In this document: positions 45,123 to 52,208 of the stretch, one piece after another
How the letters are laid out: each line of letters begins with the position of its first letter
How positions within the stretch are numbered: position 1 is the stretch's first letter
Assembly (NCBI GenBank): GCA_028824125.1
Contig: JAPPES010000056.1
Location: 1-52,208 of the forward strand
Direction: 5' to 3'
DNA from: Candidatus Poribacteria bacterium
Lineage (GTDB): Bacteria; Poribacteria; WGA-4E; WGA-3G
DNA length: 52,208 bases
Notes under the pieces: generated by a model
Told to the model about the DNA's origin: nothing
The model's database searches: none
The model's input: the letters and a program-made list of their open reading frames with translations, nothing else
Translations under genes and position numbers: made by a program

Positions 45123-45463
45123 GAAAATTTAGGAAATGGCACGATTACCTTATTGAACGTCTCGCTGCCGACAAGGAAGAAGCAATTGGCTATCTTGATG
45201 TAGCACTGGAAGAATATCAGGAAGACGGTGATACACCCTTCTTTTGGCAAGGGATTCGGAACGTTATAGAAGCACAGGGCGGAATTCCCGAACTTGCCAA
45301 ACGAACCCAAATGTCTCCAGATGCCTTGCTAAAAATACTTTCGAGCGATAAGGCTCCACACGTTGACACACTCGGTACTATTCTCAATGCGCTTGGTTGT
45401 AGACTTTCTGTTGTGCCGATAAAAGTAGAAAAACCATGTTCAGAACTTGCAGATGAGAAATAA
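45119..45463 (+). CDS. higA: HigA-type antitoxin (addiction module antidote)
   Basis: The 114-residue protein has the HI1420-type antidote layout. The N-terminal part (KWHDYLIERLAADKEEAIGY, LDVALEEYQEDGDTPFF) is followed by an XRE helix-turn-helix, VIEAQGGIPELAKRTQMS and PDALLKILSSDKAPHVDTLG, then TILNALGCRLSVVPI. Antitoxins of this class bind and neutralise HigB and repress the operon. Here the partner toxin is broken, so the gene is probably a surviving antitoxin or now an orphan regulator. It starts within the toxin's ATGA overlap and would need translation coupled to the toxin frame or an internal site. Confidence 0.9.
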   Translation: MRKFRKWHDYLIERLAADKEEAIGYLDVALEEYQEDGDTPFFWQGIRNVIEAQGGIPELAKRTQMSPDALLKILSSDKAPHVDTLGTILNALGCRLSVVPIKVEKPCSELADEK

Positions 45464-45529
45464 GTTAATCTTCGGACAGTTTGCTCTACAAAAAATTGCT
45501 TAGACCGAGCTCACGTTAACTTTAGGATT

Positions 45530-46657
45530 CTACTTTCCCTGTTGTTTCGCAAGTTCCAATGCCTTTTGCATATCCTTCTCTGCTTCGCTTCTTTGGCCCA
45601 ACGCACGCTTCGCCGCCCCACGATGGATATAAGCATTCGCAAAATTTGGGTTAAGACGGATCGCTTTGTTATGGTCAGAGATCGCCTCCTGATGTTCGCC
45701 TAAAGCACTTTTTGATACACCACGATGCATATATGCGGTAGCAGAATTGGGATTAAGACGGATCGCTTCGTCAAAATCTGCGATTGCTTCCTCGTGTTTA
45801 TCAAGGGCGCGCTTTGCCGTGCCACGATTGATGTATGCTTCAGCAAAATCAGGTTTTAGGCGTATCGCTTCGTCATGGTCGGCAATTGCCTCATCAGTGT
45901 TCCCAAGTTTGCTCTTCACAACACCACGACTGGTATATGCCTCAGCGAAATTTGGCATGAGTTCAACTGCTTGGTCGTAAGCAGAGAGTGCGGGATCATT
46001 TTCATTTTGTTCCGAATGGAGATAACCGATTGAGAAGAACGCGCGTGCGACTAAATCGTTATTGACGCCCATAGCAGTGTTCGCGATAGATCTCCATTTT
46101 TCGATTGCCTCCGGTATTTGACCAGCATTTTGCAGCTTGTAAGTCTCAATGATAGCTTTGTCTTCAAGTGAAATAGCAGGATCTTTCAGAATATCTTCAA
46201 TCGTTGTCTTGAAAATTTCAACTTTATTCGGATTGCTGAAGTCTTTACTTGTCAATTTCGATATTACTTCTTTTAATTTGGTCTGATGTTCCTTGATTTC
46301 CTTGAGGGATTGTGCCGCTGTGTTAGCATGCTTTTCTGCAGCAGCAGCCTCTTGACTCGCTTCCTTCACGCGGTTTAGCATTTGGGATTGCAGGTCGTCA
46401 TACTTTTGGTAGATAAAATATGCGGCTATCCCTGTTACAATCGGAATCATAACCGTAAAAAAGACAAGCACTATGCAGATAAAGACTAACAATCGGTTAA
46501 TTGAATTGGAGCGTTCATTCAAGTAATCGCGTTTTAATTCGTTGAATTGTTGTTGAATTGAAAGGCTGATGGAGGGTTTAACTTCAGGGTTTTTATCTGA
46601 TCCGTTTGTCTCCTCATCTATAGGAGGTTCTGGTGTCTGATCGAGCTTTTCTTTCAT
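45530..46657 (-). CDS. Membrane-anchored coiled-coil TPR protein
   Basis: The 375-residue product is cytoplasmic at its N-terminus (acidic KEKLDQTPEPPIDEETNGSD), with one transmembrane segment near residues 55-85 (LLVFICIVLVFFTVMIPIVT). A coiled coil (LQSQMLNRVKEASQEAAAAE...) is followed by at least five TPRs of the 'NPNFAEAYTSRGVVKSKLGN' type running to the C-terminus. It probably tethers protein partners at the inner membrane. It is related in style to the TPR protein at 6809-7534, and the TPR copies are nearly identical in places, suggesting repeat expansion. GGCGGTGAAAT precedes the ATG. The gene converges with higA. Confidence 0.9.
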   Translation of the reverse strand: MKEKLDQTPEPPIDEETNGSDKNPEVKPSISLSIQQQFNELKRDYLNERSNSINRLLVFICIVLVFFTVMIPIVTGIAAYFIYQKYDDLQSQMLNRVKEASQEAAAAEKHANTAAQSLKEIKEHQTKLKEVISKLTSKDFSNPNKVEIFKTTIEDILKDPAISLEDKAIIETYKLQNAGQIPEAIEKWRSIANTAMGVNNDLVARAFFSIGYLHSEQNENDPALSAYDQAVELMPNFAEAYTSRGVVKSKLGNTDEAIADHDEAIRLKPDFAEAYINRGTAKRALDKHEEAIADFDEAIRLNPNSATAYMHRGVSKSALGEHQEAISDHNKAIRLNPNFANAYIHRGAAKRALGQRSEAEKDMQKALELAKQQGK

Positions 46658-46855
46658 ATTTCACCGCCTTCACAGGGTTCTATAGAATATCTTGATTCAA
46701 TAAATATACTACTCCTTATTCTCTTTATACATAAGCGATTTTAACATATACACAAATTTAAGTCAAACTGAAAATTAGTTGATTTTGGCAATGGGATGTG
46801 GTAACTTGATTAGAGCATAGATACAACGAATAATATAAAAAGGAGATAACACCTT

Positions 46856-47845
46856 ATGTCTGAAGAACTTGCAAAACTGAAAGCGGTTGAACTACGCAAA
46901 GTTTGGCCTGACGAGGCACAGGATTTCACACCGTGGTTGGCAAAAGCAGAGAATCTTGTCCTACTTGACGAGACACTGGATATGAAGCTGGAACTTGAAG
47001 GGGTGGAGATAAGTGGAGAAGGTTTTCGAGCCGATATTCTTTGCAAGAATGAAGATGATTCGCGTGTGCTTATTGAAAACCAATTGGAAGAAACCGATCA
47101 TACTCATCTTGGCCAAATTCTGACTTACGCTGCTGGCTTAGATGTGCAAACGGTGATATGGATAGCAAAAAAGTTCAAAGATGAGCACCGTGCTGCCCTT
47201 GATCGGTTAAATGAAACAACAGATGAACGTTTTCGGTACTTCGGAGTAGAAATTAAGATATGGAAAATTGAGGATTCCGCAAGCGCGCCACAATTTGATG
47301 TTGTTTCTAGTCCTAATAACTGGAGCCGTACTGTGATTCAAGACTCGCAACGTGAAATAATCATAGATCTCACTGAAACACAACGGCAGCAGGAAAAATT
47401 CTGGATGGAATTTGGTAAATACCTAACTGAAAAGAATAGTATGCTTAGAAAACCGAAACCGCAGCCTGTAGCAAGGATGGTTTTTGGAGTTGGGAAATCT
47501 GGCTTTGGCGTATATGCAATTTTGAGAACTAGAGATCAACAGATTCGTATTCAGCTCACTATACGAGACCGCAATGCCAAGGCATATTTTCATCTACTGA
47601 AGGAACAAAAAGAAGAAATAGATAGGGAATTTGGTGAGAGTCTTGAGTGGTCGGAACGTCCTGAACTTGAAGAGAGTCAAGTTTACTTGATAAAGGAGAG
47701 GACAGATCCAACTGATGAAACCGATTGGTACAATCAGCATGAATGGCTTGCATCGAAATTAGAATTGTTTGATAAAGTATTCCGGCCGCGCATTAAAGCA
47801 CTTAATGCTGCTGACTACCAACCCGAAGACGAGGATGACGAATAA
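46856..47845 (+). CDS. DUF4268-type protein with nuclease-like N-terminus
   Basis: The 329-residue protein resembles DUF4268 proteins, placed among PD-(D/E)xK-like folds. The N-terminal half has EARDFTPW-like helices and the putative active-site pattern GFRADILC...DDSRVLIENQ, with D in 'ADIL' and E-N-Q in place of E-x-K. HTHLGQILTYAAGLDVQTVI follows, as in many restriction-like folds. The C-terminal half (FWMEFGKYLTEKNSMLRKPK, VYAILRTRDQQIRIQLTIRD, HEWLASKLELFDKVF) is the DUF4268 region. Catalysis is not certain. A clear AAGGAGA site precedes the ATG. A patatin gene follows after 5 bases, so the two form a tight operon. In other genomes DUF4268 proteins are mostly uncharacterised. Confidence 0.8.
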   Translation: MSEELAKLKAVELRKVWPDEAQDFTPWLAKAENLVLLDETLDMKLELEGVEISGEGFRADILCKNEDDSRVLIENQLEETDHTHLGQILTYAAGLDVQTVIWIAKKFKDEHRAALDRLNETTDERFRYFGVEIKIWKIEDSASAPQFDVVSSPNNWSRTVIQDSQREIIIDLTETQRQQEKFWMEFGKYLTEKNSMLRKPKPQPVARMVFGVGKSGFGVYAILRTRDQQIRIQLTIRDRNAKAYFHLLKEQKEEIDREFGESLEWSERPELEESQVYLIKERTDPTDETDWYNQHEWLASKLELFDKVFRPRIKALNAADYQPEDEDDE

Positions 47846-47850
47846 ACTCA

Positions 47851-48756
47851 ATGAACAAAACCGACACCTTTCATATTCTCGCTTTAGATGGCGGTGGGAC
47901 ACGCGGCATCTACTCTGCCCACCTCTTAAACAAAGTAGAGCAGCTGCTTGATGTGCGTATCAAAGATTGCTTTGATCTCATCGTAGGGACAAGCACGGGC
48001 TCGATCATCGCTGGCGCTATTGCTTCAGACATTCCGATGGATGAGATCGTAGAACTTTTTGAGATTGAGGCGCCAGATATATTCCGAAAAAAGTGGTATC
48101 GGAATCCGTTGTTTGTCAGCAAGTATTCAAACGAAACACTCGCGCAGATAATCGCGAGACATATACCCGCAAAACCGTTATCCGAAATAGCAATCCCCTT
48201 GATGATAACAACCTCTGAGATTACAAAAAGTGAGTTGCACATTTTTCGGTCGAATTATATTGAAAACCTGAACGAATCCGATTATTCAGACGGGGACGTT
48301 TGTCTGCGAGATGCAATCGTTGCCTCATGTGCTGCACCTACATTTTTTGCGCCAAAATATATAAAAAGCCGTCTGTTAGCAGATGGTGGATTATGGGCAA
48401 ACAATCCTTCTATCGCTGCGTTTACGGAAGCACTTACGAATTTCGGAAAAGAGGCATCACAAGTTAAGATTATGTCAATTGGCACAGGACATTCGGTTTC
48501 TATGTACCGTAAAAGGCGGGGGTGGGGGTTTCTCTTGGGATGGGGCGGTATAAAGTTAGTATCTTATGTGATGACGCTGCAATCTCACGCATCCGCAAAT
48601 ATAGCGAAACTTCTATTGAAGGATAATTATTTACGGATTGATCCGACAATAGATTTTTGGGATATAGATACTGTGGTGCAGTTAGAAAATTTGAAATTGT
48701 TAGCGGAAAGAGATTTCACGGAATATGTGTCAAAAATAGAAGCGTTTATTCGTTAG
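47851..48756 (+). CDS. CapV-like patatin phospholipase
   Basis: This 301-residue patatin has its catalytic features intact: the oxyanion loop LALDGGGTRG (residues 10-19), the nucleophile elbow GTSTG with S48, and the catalytic aspartate in LLADGGLWANNPS (near residue 177). Patatins hydrolyse acyl chains of membrane lipids. This short, single-domain form without a signal peptide is of the CapV/bacterial-patatin kind, some of which act as nucleotide-activated toxins in CBASS defence. No cyclase gene is nearby. It starts 5 bases after the DUF4268 stop with no strong Shine-Dalgarno, implying translational coupling. Its 3' end overlaps the convergent hydrolase gene by 11 bases. Confidence 0.92.
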   Translation: MNKTDTFHILALDGGGTRGIYSAHLLNKVEQLLDVRIKDCFDLIVGTSTGSIIAGAIASDIPMDEIVELFEIEAPDIFRKKWYRNPLFVSKYSNETLAQIIARHIPAKPLSEIAIPLMITTSEITKSELHIFRSNYIENLNESDYSDGDVCLRDAIVASCAAPTFFAPKYIKSRLLADGGLWANNPSIAAFTEALTNFGKEASQVKIMSIGTGHSVSMYRKRRGWGFLLGWGGIKLVSYVMTLQSHASANIAKLLLKDNYLRIDPTIDFWDIDTVVQLENLKLLAERDFTEYVSKIEAFIR

Positions 48757-49834
48757 TCAAAAATTCTCTAACGGCTGCAGCGAACTGATCTGGGCAATCA
48801 TCAAATATAAAATGCCCGGATACAGAAGTTGTATCGGAACAACCGATAGAGATAAACTTCGCATTAGGAATAAACTCCTCGTATTTCTTACTACCATTTA
48901 GTGAAATATCGTCATCATCTCCATGCAGAATTAGAGTCGGTGCTGTAATGTTTGCTACAGCATCACGATAGTCCGGTGATTTGCCGATACTAAAATACAC
49001 AGCGAATGAACTCCATCCGCCTGGTGTAGGTGGTGTTTCCATAAGGGATATATCGTATCCCATTCCCTTCAATAGATAGTGCCCTATTTGCGTATGTAAA
49101 TCTACAAGATCATCATCCGATTTTGAGAAAATGCTACCGAAATTGAAGTATTTCTTTACAAGCGAATCATACTTGGGTAGTTCTTTTTCAGGGATTCTGC
49201 TTCGGACAGCATCAAAGATATTATTCTCTTTTCGCGGTGGCGTGAGCATCCCCGCAGGAGCAACAAGGATCAGTTTTTCGACCCGCTCTGGAAATTCTGC
49301 TGCATAAAGTGCAGCAATAAAACCGCCAAAGGAATGTCCGATTAGCAGTAATTTATCTTCTTTGAGGATACGGCGGATTCGTTCAATATCAGCAATTTGT
49401 GCACCTATGCCGAGGGTTTGCTCAAGTTGAGTCATATTCTTCGGATAATTTTTTGATTCAAAACGGTCAATCGGTCTGGTTGAATTCCCCGCACCTCGTT
49501 GATGATAGTAATAGAAAGTGTACTGCTCTTCCAACGATTTTAACCCCTTCCATGCGTTTGCATAAGGTATCCCTGGCCCACCGTGAATAATGACAACAGG
49601 CCTGCCTTCTCCGTACACATCAAAATGAAGGGATATATCAGATTCGACGCGCCAGACAGACGAATCAGTCTGCTCCGGCGGTTCCAACGGACTTCGTAAG
49701 TTTTCTGCTTTCTTAACAGAACCGAACTTATAGAGAGGTTGTCCCATCTGCCAAAACATGTATACTGCAGCAATGCCTACTAATACAACAACGACCCCGA
49801 CGCCTATAAGCACAAATTTTATCGTTTTTTTCAT
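48746..49834 (-). CDS. Membrane-anchored alpha/beta hydrolase (proline iminopeptidase-like)
   Basis: I start at MKKTIKFVLIGVGVVVVLVG (49834), where AGAGAGG lies 5 bases upstream; a longer frame reads into a MITE. The N-terminal hydrophobic segment (about 5-27) anchors the protein. The catalytic domain has the oxyanion loop IIHGGPGIPYANAW, the proline-iminopeptidase-like 'YYYHQRGAGNSTRP', the nucleophile elbow LLIGHSFGGFIAAL, the acid in LILHGDDDDIS and the histidine in VSGHFIFDD. Relatives include proline iminopeptidases and esterases; the substrate is not known. The gene is solitary, convergent with the patatin gene. Confidence 0.88.
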   Translation of the reverse strand: MKKTIKFVLIGVGVVVVLVGIAAVYMFWQMGQPLYKFGSVKKAENLRSPLEPPEQTDSSVWRVESDISLHFDVYGEGRPVVIIHGGPGIPYANAWKGLKSLEEQYTFYYYHQRGAGNSTRPIDRFESKNYPKNMTQLEQTLGIGAQIADIERIRRILKEDKLLLIGHSFGGFIAALYAAEFPERVEKLILVAPAGMLTPPRKENNIFDAVRSRIPEKELPKYDSLVKKYFNFGSIFSKSDDDLVDLHTQIGHYLLKGMGYDISLMETPPTPGGWSSFAVYFSIGKSPDYRDAVANITAPTLILHGDDDDISLNGSKKYEEFIPNAKFISIGCSDTTSVSGHFIFDDCPDQFAAAVREFLTNE

Positions 49835-49861
49835 GTTTACCTCTCTTTTATATTGAGAATA

Positions 49862-49989
49862 TATAGTGGATTTCCAATTACTTGAACATTTGTCAATAGG
49901 CAAGATTAGGGGTGTTTGCACACCGCTACCGGTGTGCTGGCAAAGCGCGCCTACATGTCAGTGTCAACATATTTATATATTGTACCATA
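49862..49989. repeat. Decayed TATAGT-type MITE-like element
   Basis: The left end TATAGTGGATTTCCAATTAC and the right end GTGTCAACATATTT...GTACCATA are degraded but recognisable versions of the family termini. The core has a GCACACCG-ctac-CGGTGTGC hairpin. The element lies in the divergent spacer between the hydrolase and pyrD. Confidence 0.5.
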
Positions 49990-50061
49990 AACATTAAAAA
50001 AAATATACTCCTTTTTCAAACTGCTTGATATTTTCAAATAAACCTGCTATTATAAATCGGG

Positions 50062-50991
50062 ATGAATACAGCAAACTCATCACTCAATGTAAACATAGGT
50101 GGGATTCGGATGCGAAACCCCGTCATGACAGCGTCTGGCACATTCGGGTACGGCAGTGAATACGCTGATTTCGTAGACTTAAACCGACTCGGCGCAGTTG
50201 TCGTTAAAGGCGTTACAAGCGTGCCGTGGCCTGGCAATCCAATGGATCGTATTATGGAAACCCCATCCGGTATGCTGAATGCTATTGGACTGCAGAATGT
50301 CGGAGTAGATGGTTTTATTTCGGAAAAACTGCCCTATCTTCAAGATTTTGATGTGCCGGTGATTGTCAATGTCTGTGGCAAAACGGTTGCAGAATACCTA
50401 ATAGTCGTTGAAAAGTTAAGTGGGGTGAGTGGCGTTGCTGGTGTGGAACTCAACATCTCTTGTCCGAACCTGGATTGTGGTGGTATGAGTTTTGGTGTTG
50501 ATGCAACCTTAGCATATCAACTTGTGAAAGCAGTCAGAGCAGAGACACATCTACCGCTATTGGTGAAACTGTCACCGAATGTTACAGATATTACTGAGAT
50601 TGCGCGTGCCGTTGAAGATGCTGGGACAGATGCCCTTTCTGCGATTAATACCCTACTCGGCATGGCAATCGATGCTGAGACGCGCAAACCGGAACTCGCC
50701 AACGTAACTGGCGGTCTTTCTGGACCTGCGATCAAACCTGTGGCATTGCGATTGGTTTGGGAGGTATACAAAAGTGTCTCAATTCCGATTGTTGGGATGG
50801 GTGGGATAATGCATGCAACAGATGCTGTGGAATTTTTCATCGCTGGTGCATCCGCTGTCGCAGTGGGGACGGCGAACTTTGTCAATCCAAAAGCATCAAT
50901 AGAAGTTGTAGAAGGTATCAACGATTACCTTAAAAAGATGGGTATGAGTTCAGTCAAGGAATTGGTCGGGAGTTTGAAAGTCGGGGCGTAG
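50062..50991 (+). CDS. pyrD: Dihydroorotate dehydrogenase (class 1)
   Basis: PyrD oxidises dihydroorotate to orotate in pyrimidine synthesis. The 309-residue TIM barrel shows VMTASGTFGYGSEYADFVDL, VVVKGVTSVPWPGNPMDRI, MLNAIGLQNVGVDGF (substrate loop), NISCPNLDCGGMSFG with the class 1 catalytic cysteine (about residue 134), LVKLSPNVTDI and GMGGIMHATDAVEFFIAGAS (FMN phosphate). The 1B subclass usually needs a PyrK iron-sulfur flavoprotein for NAD; none is in the window. The start has only a weak ribosome site. pyrB follows 64 bases later, so this is a pyrimidine operon fragment. Confidence 0.95.
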   Translation: MNTANSSLNVNIGGIRMRNPVMTASGTFGYGSEYADFVDLNRLGAVVVKGVTSVPWPGNPMDRIMETPSGMLNAIGLQNVGVDGFISEKLPYLQDFDVPVIVNVCGKTVAEYLIVVEKLSGVSGVAGVELNISCPNLDCGGMSFGVDATLAYQLVKAVRAETHLPLLVKLSPNVTDITEIARAVEDAGTDALSAINTLLGMAIDAETRKPELANVTGGLSGPAIKPVALRLVWEVYKSVSIPIVGMGGIMHATDAVEFFIAGASAVAVGTANFVNPKASIEVVEGINDYLKKMGMSSVKELVGSLKVGA

Positions 50992-51055
50992 TAATCGTTA
51001 AAATCTGGGGATGAAGGAATAAGGCGCACATAAAACAAGCGTCTATAGGAGGACA

Positions 51056-52141
51056 ATGCGGCATCTGATAACACTTGACGATTTGTCGAATTTTGAGATT
51101 GAACAGATTTTCCGACTGGCAGCAGGCATGCAGTCACAATTAGAGACATGGGCAGGAATTTGCCGAAGCAAATTGCTCGCCACCCTCTTCTATGAACCGA
51201 GTACGCGGACCCGACTCTCCTTTGAAAGTGCAATGGAACGGCTCAACGGCGGAACACTTGGTTTTGCAGATCCAAGTTCTACCTCTGTTACAAAAGGTGA
51301 AACGCTTGCCGATACCGCGCGGATGGTCACAAACTACGCAGATATTATAGTAGTGCGGCACAGCTGGGCAGGTTCAGCACGAGTTATGGCAACTTATGCT
51401 AATATCCCAGTCATCAATGGTGGAGATGGAAGTCACACACATCCGACACAAGCACTCACGGACCTCTATACGATTATTCGGCGAAAATCACAGGTAGAAG
51501 GTTTAACCGTTGGTATCTGTGGTGATCTTCGGTATGGGCGCGCGGCACACTCGTTTGCGTTAGCGGTTGCGAGATTCGGTGGAAAACTGGTTCACATCGC
51601 CCCGAACGGGTTACAGATGCCGCCTTGGATACTCACGCGGTTAGCGCAAATCCACGGACAGAAACCTATTGAGGTAGAAAACGTCACAGAAGTTATCAAA
51701 ACGCTTGATGTTATTTATGTGAATCGACTTCAGGAGGAGCGCCTTCCACCCACTGTAGATGCAAAGACAGTGCGCGGTAGTTATCTCCTGAACGCTGCAG
51801 TGATGAAAAATGCTAAACCGGATGCGATGATTATGCACCCGCTCCCACGCGTGAACGAACTCGCTTATGAGTTGGACGATGACCCACGTGCTGCCTATTT
51901 TGAACAATCCGCAAATGCCGTGCCGGTTCGGATGGCACTTATTTCGAGCCTTATGGGATTGGAACAGCTGATCTTGACACAACCCCCAAAGCGTGATATC
52001 GGGGAAACTTCCCATCAATGTGAAAATTCAAACTGTGTTACTAATCACGAAACCTATGTTGCTCCAGAACGTGAGACGTTCAATGGTGATACAGAGGTCC
52101 ACGCCTGCGCGTATTGTGGCAATCTTGTTATACCCAATTAA
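51056..52141 (+). CDS. pyrB: Aspartate carbamoyltransferase with fused PyrI-type zinc module
   Basis: The 361-residue protein is PyrB through about residue 305: LFYEPSTRTRLSFESAMERL (carbamoyl-phosphate loop), SVTKGETLADTARMVTNYAD, the HTHPTQALTDLYTI block, and MHPLPRVNELAYELDDDPRA. Beyond this comes an extension absent from ordinary PyrB. It contains C322-x4-C327-x23-C351-x2-C354 (CENSNCVTNHET ... HACAYCG), the spacing of the four zinc cysteines in the E. coli PyrI C-terminal domain, and even the 'C-x-N-x-x-C' wording of PyrI. The PyrI nucleotide-binding domain is missing. A strong AGGAGG site precedes the ATG. Confidence 0.95.
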   Translation: MRHLITLDDLSNFEIEQIFRLAAGMQSQLETWAGICRSKLLATLFYEPSTRTRLSFESAMERLNGGTLGFADPSSTSVTKGETLADTARMVTNYADIIVVRHSWAGSARVMATYANIPVINGGDGSHTHPTQALTDLYTIIRRKSQVEGLTVGICGDLRYGRAAHSFALAVARFGGKLVHIAPNGLQMPPWILTRLAQIHGQKPIEVENVTEVIKTLDVIYVNRLQEERLPPTVDAKTVRGSYLLNAAVMKNAKPDAMIMHPLPRVNELAYELDDDPRAAYFEQSANAVPVRMALISSLMGLEQLILTQPPKRDIGETSHQCENSNCVTNHETYVAPERETFNGDTEVHACAYCGNLVIPN

Positions 52142-52158
52142 CGTGATCCGTCTTGGTA

Positions 52159-52180
52159 GGTGCGGTTTCCTAACCGCACC
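52159..52180 (+). terminator. Hairpin after pyrB, GGTTTCCTAACC module
   Basis: GGTGCGGTT and AACCGCACC form a perfect 9-bp stem with a 4-base loop (TCCT), 17 bases after the pyrB stop. No T-run follows. The loop region is the reverse complement of the GGTTAGGAAACC core of the repeat elements, so this may be a repeat module serving as a terminator. Confidence 0.5.
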
Positions 52181-52208
52181 ATAGGCGTCAATTTAAGAAG
52201 TCAAAAGC

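Noticed and set aside
44905..45132. Open frame of 75 codons overlapping the HigB region
   Set aside because: It is in the wrong frame; the HigB core is encoded in another frame of the same DNA.
46856..48756. A complete CBASS locus around the patatin
   Set aside because: No nucleotidyltransferase (CD-NTase) or Cap2/Cap3 gene is present on either side.

Overview
ORGANISM. The window looks like a bacterial chromosome from a large-genome environmental lineage, most like Candidatus Poribacteria or a related PVC/FCB-adjacent heterotroph. This is inference from gene content, not a database result. The grounds are secreted WD40, LamG, LRR and YWTD-propeller proteins, a dockerin/cohesin protein with a FlgD-like 'YPNPFNP' C-terminal domain, phytanoyl-CoA dioxygenase, a sulfatase, ThuA, Gfo/Idh and PEP-hydrolase-like families, RNase J, and many short palindromic repeats between genes. 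There is no phage, plasmid or rRNA region. Housekeeping genes (truD, leuS, rnj, purL/purQ, pyrD/pyrB, mrp, two tRNAs) are scattered among lineage-specific secreted proteins. LAYOUT. 1-3.9 kb: KANL3/Tex30-type hydrolase, a secreted protein with a C-terminal tail shared with later genes, and a solo TnpB element with hairpin ends. 3.9-11.5 kb: secreted WD40 protein, TruD, TPR protein, tRNA-Asp and tRNA-Val, a gamma-glutamyltransferase-like enzyme, then a GNAT/methyltransferase pair. 11.8-18 kb: SurA-like chaperone plus TPR protein (operon), two tandem LamG proteins, Tat-exported PhoX-like protein. 18-26.7 kb: LeuS, a 916-residue modular surface protein, two small secreted proteins with related N-termini, a relic of a FlgD-like domain, and a TolB-like propeller. 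26.8-34 kb: RNase J, a Cu/Zn-SOD-like lipoprotein, Gfo/Idh oxidoreductase, ThuA, Mrp ATPase, gamma-glutamylcyclotransferase, lipoprotein. 34-41 kb, minus strand: a WD40-metzincin-LRR protein followed by purL, purQ and a small membrane protein. 41-46.7 kb: PEP-hydrolase-like TIM barrel, a sulfatase-superfamily enzyme lacking the formylglycine cysteine, phytanoyl-CoA dioxygenase, a HigBA toxin-antitoxin locus with a nonsense-broken toxin, and a membrane TPR protein. 46.8-50 kb: a tight two-gene operon (DUF4268 nuclease-like protein plus CapV-like patatin) and an alpha/beta hydrolase. 50-52.2 kb: pyrD and pyrB; the PyrB carries a C-terminal Cys4 module with the exact cysteine spacing of the PyrI zinc domain. 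REPEATS. Several spacers carry about 125-165 bp elements with terminal inverted repeats starting TATAGT, that is, MITE-like elements. Other elements have different termini (ATACCAAATTAA; CAGGGNNATTTAGTT). Their interiors are small palindromic modules, some of which recur in elements with different ends. One element supplies the stop codon of a TPR gene. MOST INTERESTING: (1) the PyrB-PyrI zinc-module fusion; (2) a conserved VxWGxLK C-terminal tail on three secreted proteins, a possible sorting tag; (3) the DUF4268-patatin operon as a candidate effector or defence pair; (4) modular MITEs with exchangeable hairpin cores; (5) the broken HigB toxin beside an intact antitoxin. Function was assigned from recognisable motifs only; no similarity search was possible.
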